Assembly (NCBI GenBank): GCA_017407115.1 | Contig: JAFQXD010000032.1 | Coordinates: forward strand, 1 to 64,000 | Direction: 5' to 3' | Source: Methanobrevibacter sp. | GTDB lineage: Archaea > Methanobacteriota > Methanobacteria > Methanobacteriales > Methanobacteriaceae | DNA: 64,000 bases | Part shown: one piece after another, positions 52,995 to 60,342 of the stretch | Numbering within the stretch: position 1 is the stretch's first letter | Layout: each line of letters begins with the position of its first letter | Program-made: the position numbers and the translations under genes | The notes under the pieces: generated by a model | What the model saw: only the letters and a program-made list of their open reading frames with translations | Databases searched by the model: none | What the model was told of the DNA's origin: nothing

Positions 52995-53489
52995 ATTAAT
53001 CGCAAACACATTTTTTTTATTTTAATTTTAGTAATTTCTGTAACAACTATTTCTTGCATAGTTGCACATCCTGGACACGGTGACTATCATCCTGATGAGG
53101 TTGTCGCTCCTTCGGAAAGTTCCAGCACTCCCGCCCCATCTAGTTCAAGTGGCAGTTCAAGTTCTCAAACTCCATCTGAATCTAGTACAAGCAGCAGTTC
53201 TGAATCTTCCAGTTCACATTCTTCACAAAGCGGTTCATCAAGCAGTTCAAATTACAATTCTGGAAGCTCTTCTGGTAGTGATTCATCACAATCACAAAAT
53301 TCAAATGAGGAAGATGTCAGTGAAGTTATTTTAAATGATAGTAATACAAATCAAAGTGATGTCAACAGTTCAATCGACAACAGTCATGATTCATCATTTT
53401 TCAGCATTAATAATATTGCTATTTTAGTATTTGCATTTTTATGCGGGTTTTTTGTTATTGTAGCATTGCATAAAATTAAGGTGATTTAA
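52995..53489 (+). CDS. Secreted Ser-rich protein with His-rich N-terminus (ATT start)
   Basis: 164 residues. The frame has no ATG, GTG or TTG at its front; ATT 52995 follows GAGGTG by five bases and opens a signal peptide (NRKHIFFILILVISVTTISC). After Ala at the probable cleavage site the mature protein would begin HPGHGDYHPDE, a good metal-binding stretch. Then comes a Ser-rich spacer to about residue 130 and a C-terminal membrane helix. The stop overlaps the CbiM start (TAATG). Its place and layout recall the small auxiliary subunits of Ni/Co transporters. An indel that removed a normal ATG is the other explanation for the odd start. Confidence 0.7.
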   Translation: MNRKHIFFILILVISVTTISCIVAHPGHGDYHPDEVVAPSESSSTPAPSSSSGSSSSQTPSESSTSSSSESSSSHSSQSGSSSSSNYNSGSSSGSDSSQSQNSNEEDVSEVILNDSNTNQSDVNSSIDNSHDSSFFSINNIAILVFAFLCGFFVIVALHKIKVI

Positions 53490-54106
53490 TGCATTTGCCT
53501 GATGGAATTATTCCAATCGAACAGTCAGTGTTATACTGGTGCATTACTTTGATGGTAATAGCAATTTTTTTATATAAGTTTTCAAGAAATGATGAAAAAG
53601 AAAAAAGTATGGTTTTAATTGCATTGTTCTCTGTTTTTTTCGTTGTCGTTACATCATTGTCTATTCCTTCTCCTTTGGGAGTTCCTGTGCATTTCTTTCT
53701 AATTCCATTAGTGGCCATTATTTTAGGTCCTTTCGAGGGATCAATAGTTTCATTTTTCGGATTGTTGATTCAGTCACTTGCTCTTAATATGGGAGGAATA
53801 GTATGCTTCGGAGCAAACTTTTTAGTCATCGGAGTCATTGTTGCATTCGTCACTTATGAATTTTATGTTCTGTTGGCCAATATTAATGAGAAAATGGCAA
53901 TATTCTTCTCGACAATAATGGGTATTGTATTCGCTACATTTGGCCAGGTTTTAATCTTGATTTTATCAGGGGCTATGAATTTTGACAGTCTTTTGGCAAC
54001 TTTGGTTCCATTTTATTTGTTCATTGGAATTATAGAAGGATTTGCAAATACAATTATAATTTATGCAATACGAAAAGTAAAACCTGAAATCATGGATTTA
54101 AGGTAA
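53489..54106 (+). CDS. cbiM: CbiM/NikM-type metal transporter component
   Basis: 205 residues, six or seven membrane helices. It begins MHLPDGIIP, the N-terminal MHxPDG of CbiM/NikM, where the free amine and His2 coordinate Ni or Co. IPSPLGVPVHFFLIPLVAIILGPFEGSIVSF is a family signature. In bacteria it works with CbiQ and CbiO; no such genes follow here, so it is a solitary CbiM or uses partners coded elsewhere. It starts within the stop of the preceding gene, which implies translational coupling. Confidence 0.85.
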   Translation: MHLPDGIIPIEQSVLYWCITLMVIAIFLYKFSRNDEKEKSMVLIALFSVFFVVVTSLSIPSPLGVPVHFFLIPLVAIILGPFEGSIVSFFGLLIQSLALNMGGIVCFGANFLVIGVIVAFVTYEFYVLLANINEKMAIFFSTIMGIVFATFGQVLILILSGAMNFDSLLATLVPFYLFIGIIEGFANTIIIYAIRKVKPEIMDLR

Positions 54107-54120
54107 ATTTAGGTGTTTTT

Positions 54121-54603
54121 ATGGTAAAAAAATTTTTAATTATATTGATTATACTTTTAGCCAGTATTCAAGGTCTGGCAGCTCATGGCGTTGATGTAAC
54201 AGATGATACAATGGTCATCGCAAACGATGATAATGGAGTATTGGTAAAGCAATTGGCTGGTGAGAATAACATTAACATTAGTGTTTATAAATTCACATCC
54301 GATGGAGAGGTAGCCCATCAGCTTGAGCATATGCTAAACAATTCCAACAAAAGGATTCTTGTAGCGGCATATCAGGATGTGGCACATGAATTTTTAAATA
54401 ACCATTCTGAAGTGTCAGATAGGTTGATTATTATAGATGATGTTAATAATGAGTCAATTATAGAAGGACTGAATAAAATTGAAAATGTCAATGTCCAATC
54501 AGCTAGTGGAGATTCCGATTTTATAACTCCTTTAATTTCAGGATTGGTAATTGGAGTAATTATTGGTATTGGAGTTGGTGTTTTCATTAAGTCAAAAAAA
54601 TAA
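54121..54603 (+). CDS. Small secreted, membrane-anchored protein
   Basis: 160 residues. Signal peptide VKKFLIILIILLASIQGLAA, and a mature start at HGVDVTDDT. A small alpha/beta domain follows (MVIANDDNGVLVKQL; RILVAAYQDVAHEFLNN), and a C-terminal Gly/Ile membrane helix (LISGLVIGVIIGIGVGVFI) before a Lys-rich tail. Like its upstream neighbour it would expose His at its N-terminus. The family is not recognised; context suggests a metal-uptake accessory. Confidence 0.65.
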   Translation: MVKKFLIILIILLASIQGLAAHGVDVTDDTMVIANDDNGVLVKQLAGENNINISVYKFTSDGEVAHQLEHMLNNSNKRILVAAYQDVAHEFLNNHSEVSDRLIIIDDVNNESIIEGLNKIENVNVQSASGDSDFITPLISGLVIGVIIGIGVGVFIKSKK

Positions 54604-54739
54604 AATAAGAAAAAATTCAATTATTAAATAGTAGTGATGTTTTTCTAAATTCACATCGTTATTTTAAAAATTTAAATACTTTATTATAGTAATAATTAAT
54701 TGTAATTTAATAAATTTAATTTTATATGGAGAAATTAAT

Positions 54740-55450
54740 ATGGATATGATGAGTGTTTTGTGGCAGGTTGGTATTTTTGCATCAGTGCTTGTTTTCGGTA
54801 TTAAAATAGGTCTTGCATCAGGACTTGCTAATTTGCCGAAAAAGTTGTTTGCGGTGATTTGTATTGCCTATGGTGGTGGAGTTATAGTAATTTCTGCAAT
54901 TGCTTCATTGTTTGCAGAACAGTTAATACAAGCGATTTACAGCTATAACACTATTTTTTATATAATAATGGCATCAATAATGATTATTGCCGGATTATTC
55001 ACTATAAGAGAATGGAAAATACACGATAAGAATACATCTAAAGCAACTTCCCTAGCTATTATTGCTCCTTGTCCATGTTGTTTTGGTTCAATTATTGCAA
55101 GTGTATTGGTTGTTGCGCCAACCATTGGTGTCAGTTCCCTTAATTTAAGTTGGTATGCTGCAGCGGCTCTGGTTGGAGTCATGATTGTAACATATTTGGC
55201 ATCAAATACAATTATCAGGTTTATCAAAAAACCTTATCCGGTTGTTTTAGGCAACTTCATGCTTTTGCTTGGTGCTTATTTCTTGCTTTCAGCAATTGTT
55301 ATTCCAAACATTGCAGGAGCTTTAACAAAAACCATGAGTCCTATTTCTATTGGTTCTCCACAAGACATACTGATGGTAATACTTGCATTCGCTATTCTAA
55401 TAGTGGGTGGCATTATTTTAAATAAAAAAGGCAGAAATATTTTAGAATAA
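54740..55450 (+). CDS. DUF2162-type membrane transporter
   Basis: 236 residues with about seven membrane helices. The motif IIAPCPCCFGSIIAS (P110-C111-P112-C113-C114) lies at the start of a helix and could bind a soft metal. The gene has its own AT-rich promoter, a TATA-like TTTATTATAG (about 54676), and GGAG before the ATG. It is followed by ExbB-like and DUF2149 genes, a set I recognise from methanogen genomes. The transported substrate is not known. Confidence 0.75.
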   Translation: MDMMSVLWQVGIFASVLVFGIKIGLASGLANLPKKLFAVICIAYGGGVIVISAIASLFAEQLIQAIYSYNTIFYIIMASIMIIAGLFTIREWKIHDKNTSKATSLAIIAPCPCCFGSIIASVLVVAPTIGVSSLNLSWYAAAALVGVMIVTYLASNTIIRFIKKPYPVVLGNFMLLLGAYFLLSAIVIPNIAGALTKTMSPISIGSPQDILMVILAFAILIVGGIILNKKGRNILE

Positions 55451-55467
55451 ATTTTAGGTGAAAAAAT

Positions 55468-56112
55468 ATGGCTTTAAATATTCCAGGTGGAGAGTTCCTG
55501 ACAGGTTCTCTTGATGTTATATCACAAAGTTTAACAATTCCTGTTCTTGTTATTCTACTTGTTATCGTTATCATAACCATCATTACCTTGGGTGGAATGA
55601 TTGCAGAATATACCTCAAGAAGAAAGGTTTCTGTTGGAACTATTAGAGATTTAATTTATGAAATCAATGCGGCCGAATCACAGGAGAAACTAAAAAGTGT
55701 AATTTCAGGTGCTAAGATTCCAAAAGCACAGAAGAAGGTCTTAACAGAAATTGCATCATCAGAGTCCCTGGGTGATTCTTCAAGAGAAGCATTGGCTCGT
55801 AAGTTATTTGAATATGAAGAGGAAAAAACTTTAAATTCATTACAGAAAACTGATATTATTACTCGTATCGGACCTACATTAGGTTTGATGGGTACATTGA
55901 TTCCTATGGGTCCTGGTCTTGCGGCATTGGGTGCCGGAGATATCAACACCCTTGCAAGCTCATTGACTGTTGCGTTCAACACAACCATTGTCGGTATTGG
56001 TTCCGGTGCATTATGTTATGTTATTGGAAAAATAAGATCCGGCTGGTATGATACTTACTTGTCAGATTTGGATGCTTTAATCGATGCAGTTCTTGACAAA
56101 ATGAATAAATAG
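55468..56112 (+). CDS. MotA/TolQ/ExbB-type proton channel
   Basis: 214 residues: an N-terminal membrane helix (about 24-46), a long cytoplasmic stretch, and two helices with TRIGPTLGLMGTLIPMGPGLAAL and AFNTTIVGIGSGALCYVIG. These are the conserved features of ExbB/TolQ, the stator that turns proton flow into motion of a partner. The partner is very likely the DUF2149 protein 7 bp downstream. It is notable because the cell has no outer membrane for a TonB-style system to serve. Confidence 0.88.
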   Translation: MALNIPGGEFLTGSLDVISQSLTIPVLVILLVIVIITIITLGGMIAEYTSRRKVSVGTIRDLIYEINAAESQEKLKSVISGAKIPKAQKKVLTEIASSESLGDSSREALARKLFEYEEEKTLNSLQKTDIITRIGPTLGLMGTLIPMGPGLAALGAGDINTLASSLTVAFNTTIVGIGSGALCYVIGKIRSGWYDTYLSDLDALIDAVLDKMNK

Positions 56113-56119
56113 TGATTTT

Positions 56120-56440
56120 ATGGTAAGAAAACAAGGAAGACGAAGGTCAAAAAGAGTTGAAGAAGACCCTATGGCAGGTACATCCAATCTTGTTGATGCA
56201 ATGCTTGTTATTGCAGTTGGATTTTTAGTTTTTGTTATCATAAGCTGGAACATGCAGGCAATGATTGATCCGAATCAGAACATTCAGGAGCAAATGCAGC
56301 AGCAGGTTAGTGAAGTGGACCAAGGACAACAGTTAAATGAAACTCCAGACACTTCAAACAGTTCCGGTCAGGGCTATACCGAAATGGGTAAAGTTTATAA
56401 GGACCCTGCGACGGGTAAGCTGATCATGGTGGAGGGCTAA
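56120..56440 (+). CDS. DUF2149 protein, ExbD-like
   Basis: 106 residues. A basic N-terminus (KQGRRRSKRVEED), then one membrane helix with PMAGTSNLVDAMLVIAVGF. Asp26 stands where ExbD/TolR carry the proton-carrying Asp (in FIDVMLVLL). The outside part is Gln-rich and ends YKDPATGKLIMVEG. The layout matches a minimal ExbD. The ExbD equivalence is inferred from motif and neighbour. Confidence 0.8.
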   Translation: MVRKQGRRRSKRVEEDPMAGTSNLVDAMLVIAVGFLVFVIISWNMQAMIDPNQNIQEQMQQQVSEVDQGQQLNETPDTSNSSGQGYTEMGKVYKDPATGKLIMVEG

Positions 56441-56561
56441 TCCTTCCACGTTAAACTTTTTTTTAACTATTTTTTTTAATATTTGTGTAATCCTTATATA
56501 CTTTTAAATCGATAATATTATATTGTAATTATTATTTTTAGATATGATATTAGGTGATTTT

Positions 56562-57002
56562 ATGGCAACGAAAAACATGTATAGAGCTTTAATAATTAAT
56601 TTTGTATCTTCATTAATCATTGCTATCGTCACCTGTGATATTCTATACTCATTTGGCCTTAAAGGCGGAATGTATTTAGGCAATTTGTTTGGCCTTTACT
56701 TTTTAGTTGTTTATGGTGTCAACAACCTTGCGGATGCAAGGGAAATACCAAGCAATGTCTACAAGTTCATTTTGATAATGGCATTTATCTTATTATTCGA
56801 CGCTGTATATGTGTTTTTGATTCCATTGTTGTTCGGACCGAACGCATTTCCTGCAACAGAATTCATGGCCATAAACTATAATGGCGTGCCGTTTAATTTC
56901 GCATTGTCAAAAGAGTTCTACCTTGCACTCTTTGCAATCGTAATGCTAATATTCAATTTCCTGATTTACAGGCGTGACAAACGTTGGGGACATGGTGAGT
57001 AA
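56562..57002 (+). CDS. Four-helix membrane protein, paralog 1
   Basis: 146 residues from ATG 56562, with TTAGGTGA ahead; the in-frame ATG 56544 is upstream of that site. Four membrane helices with LGNLFGLYFLVVYGVNNLADAR and FLIPLLFGPNAFPATEF. The next gene has the same pattern (GMYIFAGFGMNRL; FLMPMVFGPDVFP), so the two are tandem paralogs. Function unknown. Confidence 0.7.
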   Translation: MATKNMYRALIINFVSSLIIAIVTCDILYSFGLKGGMYLGNLFGLYFLVVYGVNNLADAREIPSNVYKFILIMAFILLFDAVYVFLIPLLFGPNAFPATEFMAINYNGVPFNFALSKEFYLALFAIVMLIFNFLIYRRDKRWGHGE

Positions 57003-57413
57003 ATGGATGGTCTCAAATTTTCAAAGTCATTATTGATGAGCTTTTTGGCATCAATTGTAGTTACTGTAATACTTTGGTTTTTCCTTTTTACCCTCCACAT
57101 TGATTATGTAATGTATCTTGCACCATTGGTGGGAATGTATATATTTGCAGGCTTTGGCATGAATCGTTTGGTGGAAGAAGGGGTAATTGAGAATAATTAT
57201 TCAAGGTTCATTTTGGCTATTGTATGTATTGTGATTTATTCAGCGGCTTTCATCTTTTTGATGCCAATGGTTTTTGGCCCTGACGTATTTCCTCAGCCTC
57301 TGAATTTGGCTGATTTTGGAATTGCCTTTGACATGGTTTTTACTAATGAAATCATTTTGGCAATCTTTGGCTTAATCGTGCTTTGTATAAACTACCTTGA
57401 TTATAGAAATTAG
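57003..57413 (+). CDS. Four-helix membrane protein, paralog 2
   Basis: 136 residues, with ATG directly after the stop of paralog 1. Four helices with the shared FGPDVFPQPLNLADFG loop. The pair probably acts as a heteromer. No transport or enzyme motif is seen. Confidence 0.7.
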   Translation: MDGLKFSKSLLMSFLASIVVTVILWFFLFTLHIDYVMYLAPLVGMYIFAGFGMNRLVEEGVIENNYSRFILAIVCIVIYSAAFIFLMPMVFGPDVFPQPLNLADFGIAFDMVFTNEIILAIFGLIVLCINYLDYRN

Positions 57414-57459
57414 CTATGATTAAACCGGTACTTATTGATTTTTAATGGTGTTTTATAAT

Positions 57460-57777
57460 ATGGAATTCTGTCCTGATTGTGGTGCTTTGCTGATGCCTAA
57501 AAAAGGCAAGATTAAATGTAGATGCGGTTATGAAAAATCCCTTTCCAATGAAGATATTGAAGAGCAGTATACCATGGAAGGCGAAACCAATCCGGAAAAG
57601 AAAGTGATAGTAACTGACTCAAACAATGTGGCTCTTCCGACCACAACAATAACCTGCTATAAATGCGGAGGAACAAAAGGATACTGGTGGACAGTACAGA
57701 CAAGATCTGCCGATGAGGCACCTACCAATTTCATTCGCTGTGCAAAATGTGGAAATACATGGCGAAGCTCCAATTAG
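57460..57777 (+). CDS. tfs: Transcription factor S (TFIIS-like cleavage factor)
   Basis: 105 residues from ATG 57460 (GGTG 10 bases ahead; ATG 57445 precedes it). An N-terminal zinc ribbon (CPDCG...CRCG) and a C-terminal TFIIS ribbon (CYKCGG...CAKCGN) with the catalytic acidic pair in RSADEAPT. It induces transcript cleavage by stalled RNA polymerase and restarts elongation. Alternative members of this family inhibit polymerase, but the intact Asp-Glu pair here speaks for an active cleavage factor. Confidence 0.9.
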   Translation: MEFCPDCGALLMPKKGKIKCRCGYEKSLSNEDIEEQYTMEGETNPEKKVIVTDSNNVALPTTTITCYKCGGTKGYWWTVQTRSADEAPTNFIRCAKCGNTWRSSN

Positions 57778-57887
57778 AACATGTGCTTTTTTATTAAATT
57801 CTTTTTACAATATCTATTTTGATTTGGCCATCATTATTCACGACTTTTGCAAATTATTTATTAAAATCTTTAAATAAAATGTATAAT

Positions 57888-58220
57888 ATGAAAAAAGTTA
57901 AGATTACCATTCTAAAAACAACATTTCAGGAAGACCTTGCAAAGGAGTATGGTGTTGATGGTTTGTCAACATGCCCTATGATGGCTGAAGGCGAAGTGTA
58001 TTATGCAGATTATGCCAAACCTGAAAATTTTTGTGATGAGGCTTGGAAAGCAATTTACCAGTATGTTTTTGCCTTGGCTCATGGCGTTGATGAAATCTGG
58101 TATTATCATGATTGGATTAAGACTCCAGGTGTTGCTATTGTCTCTTGCAATGATGGCCTAAGGCCGGTTATAATGAAATTGGAAAAAACTGATATCGAAT
58201 CTGTTTTAGATGAGGAATGA
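57888..58220 (+). CDS. TIGR04076-family protein
   Basis: 110 residues from ATG 57888 (ATG 57879 and a TTG at 57819 are in frame but less likely). KKVKITILKTTFQEDLAKEYG, CPMMAEGEVYYADYAKPENFC, EAWKAIYQYVFALAHG and the Trp/His-rich WYYHDWIKTPGVAIVSCNDG are the family's hallmarks. Three conserved Cys suggest a metal or redox role, but the family is uncharacterised as far as I know. Confidence 0.8.
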   Translation: MKKVKITILKTTFQEDLAKEYGVDGLSTCPMMAEGEVYYADYAKPENFCDEAWKAIYQYVFALAHGVDEIWYYHDWIKTPGVAIVSCNDGLRPVIMKLEKTDIESVLDEE

Positions 58221-58264
58221 TTTTTTGAAAATAATTTATATGATTTAAGATAAATATTTAAATA

Positions 58265-59821
58265 ATGAAAACTCTTGAACGAACATTGAAATCCGTCAGC
58301 GAAAACCCCAAATATATTTTCCGCCTGACAGTACAGGGCGTAATGGTAGGTATTTTTGCCGGATTGATGGTATGTTTATATCGCTACCTGCTTTACGGTT
58401 CAGAACATGTTCTAAGAGATTATTTGAGCATAATACATGGAAATGTATTTTATATTATTCTATTTTTCATAGCCCTTGCGGTCATGGGTCTTTTGGTTGA
58501 TTGGCTGACAAAATGGGAAGTTGATTCTGCCGGAAGCGGAATACCTCAGATATATGCAGAGGTCAAGGGACATATGGAAGCGAATTGGGCAAAGGTGCTT
58601 TTTTCCAAAATAGTTTCCGGTGTTCTGACTGCATTGGGCGGTTTGTCATTGGGTCCAGAAGGTCCGTCAGTTCAGATTGGTGGTATGGCAGGAAAGGGTG
58701 TTGCTAAACTTTTCAAGGGATCCAAAACAGATGAACTCAGACTTATTCTTGTCGGTTCCGCAGTGGGTATTACAGCAGCATTCAACGCTCCCCTTGCAGG
58801 CGTGATTTTTGTTTTGGAAGAAATCAATCACGGATTTGACAAGACACTGGTTTTTATAGCATTGGTATCTGCAATCGTTTCAGATTTCATATCAAAGGTC
58901 ATATTCGGTCAATCCACAGCACTGACATTCACAATTCCAAATATTCCTCTTGAATACTATTGGATTCTCATCGTTTTGGGAGTTCTGATTGGACTTTTGG
59001 GATATGTTTACAATATAGGAATGATAAAATCAAGCGATTTTGTAAATCGCCTCAAGATGCCGTCATGGCTTAAATTTGTATTGGTATTTATGGTATCCGG
59101 CGTTGTGGCACTTACCATTCCTGAGATAAGTGACGGCGGACACTTCATGATGGACATGCTTGATATAGCCATGCCGTCCTTGGGAGTATTGGTGTTTTTG
59201 CTTTTAATGAAGTATCTATTTTCAATGTTTTCATTCTCATCAGGTGCTCCTGGTGGAATATTCCTGCCTATATTGGTATTGGGAGCTTACATCGGAGCGG
59301 CATTCGGTTCTGCTGTAGTTCCGATATTCGGATTGGAACATAATCTGATTTACAAGTTTATTGTCATTTCAATGGCAGGATTTTTTGCCGCAACAGTCAG
59401 GTCTCCAATCACTGGTGTTGTTTTGATAGCTGAGATGTGCGGTTCAACAGAATCCCTTGTTGCGATGGTTATCGTGTCCCTGATAGCATATGTCGTTCCT
59501 ACACTTCTTGGAAACGAACCAATTTATGAATCATTATATGACAGATTGCTTTTAAACAAAAACAGGGAATTTGTCAAAAAACCTTCAAAGCATGTTTTAT
59601 CTGAATATCTGGTTCCTTTGGACTGCAATTACATTAACTTTAAGATAAAAGACATTCCATTTCCAAAAAATGCAATTGTGGTTTCTGTAATTCGAAACGG
59701 CAAATACGTAATTCCAAGCGAGGATTTCCATATCAAATACGGTGACCAGATACACGTATTGACTGACAGCAATGATTATCCTTATGTAAGGGAAGAAATT
59801 GAAGAGTTATTCGGTGGTTAA
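58265..59821 (+). CDS. ClC-family chloride channel/transporter
   Basis: 518 residues. ClC signatures are GSGIPQ (90-95), GPEGPSVQIG (130-139, with the gating Glu132) and GAPGGIFLPILVLGA. About 430 residues of channel are followed by a C-terminal RCK/TrkA-C-like regulatory domain (440-518; IVVSVIRNGKYVIPSEDFHIKYGDQIHVL). It would move chloride, possibly in exchange for protons; Glu132 is intact. The next gene begins immediately after its stop. Confidence 0.92.
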   Translation: MKTLERTLKSVSENPKYIFRLTVQGVMVGIFAGLMVCLYRYLLYGSEHVLRDYLSIIHGNVFYIILFFIALAVMGLLVDWLTKWEVDSAGSGIPQIYAEVKGHMEANWAKVLFSKIVSGVLTALGGLSLGPEGPSVQIGGMAGKGVAKLFKGSKTDELRLILVGSAVGITAAFNAPLAGVIFVLEEINHGFDKTLVFIALVSAIVSDFISKVIFGQSTALTFTIPNIPLEYYWILIVLGVLIGLLGYVYNIGMIKSSDFVNRLKMPSWLKFVLVFMVSGVVALTIPEISDGGHFMMDMLDIAMPSLGVLVFLLLMKYLFSMFSFSSGAPGGIFLPILVLGAYIGAAFGSAVVPIFGLEHNLIYKFIVISMAGFFAATVRSPITGVVLIAEMCGSTESLVAMVIVSLIAYVVPTLLGNEPIYESLYDRLLLNKNREFVKKPSKHVLSEYLVPLDCNYINFKIKDIPFPKNAIVVSVIRNGKYVIPSEDFHIKYGDQIHVLTDSNDYPYVREEIEELFGG

Positions 59822-60322
59822 ATGAGCATTATCTTTAAAAGAAAAAGTGTACGTAAGTTTAGGGATGAAAAAGTTCCCGAGGAGTTGATTGAAAATCTGC
59901 TGAAGGCAGGAATGCAGGCACCTTCCTCATGCAATGCACAGCCCTGGGAGTTCATTGTAGTCTCTAAAAGGGAGGATAAGGATGCAATTTCAAAAATGCA
60001 TAAGTTCGCAAAGCCTGCAGCAGAAGCATCACATCTGATAATCACATTGGGCAATCTCAATGAGGCAAAGGTCATAGGGATGATCGAGCAGGATTTGGGT
60101 GCCTGCAATGAAAATATTCTGCTCCAGGCAACTCATGAAGGCCTTGGTGCAGTATGGCTGGGTTTCCATCCGATTGAGGACAGGACTTTGAAACTTAAGA
60201 AATATTTGGAAATTCCCGACTATTGCATTCCATTTTCTGTGATTTGTGTGGGATGGCCGGACAGTGAAGGGGAAGTAAAGCTTAGATATGACGAATCAAA
60301 AGTTCATTTTGACAGGTATTAA
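59822..60322 (+). CDS. Nitroreductase-family flavoprotein
   Basis: 166 residues, with ATG directly after the ClC stop. It has the FMN-binding motifs of a small nitroreductase: RKSVRKFRDEKVPEELIENLLKAGMQAPSSCNAQPWEF and the later LGAVWLGFHP. It would use FMN and a reduced nicotinamide or F420 to reduce nitro or quinone compounds; the substrate is unknown. Confidence 0.88.
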   Translation: MSIIFKRKSVRKFRDEKVPEELIENLLKAGMQAPSSCNAQPWEFIVVSKREDKDAISKMHKFAKPAAEASHLIITLGNLNEAKVIGMIEQDLGACNENILLQATHEGLGAVWLGFHPIEDRTLKLKKYLEIPDYCIPFSVICVGWPDSEGEVKLRYDESKVHFDRY

Positions 60323-60342
60323 CATTAAAAGGCGTGGTTTTT

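Noticed and set aside
53062-53334. A His/Leu-rich 90-residue frame
   Set aside because: It is the +1 shadow of the Ser-rich secreted protein; it has no ribosome site, and the real frame has a signal peptide and is coupled to cbiM.
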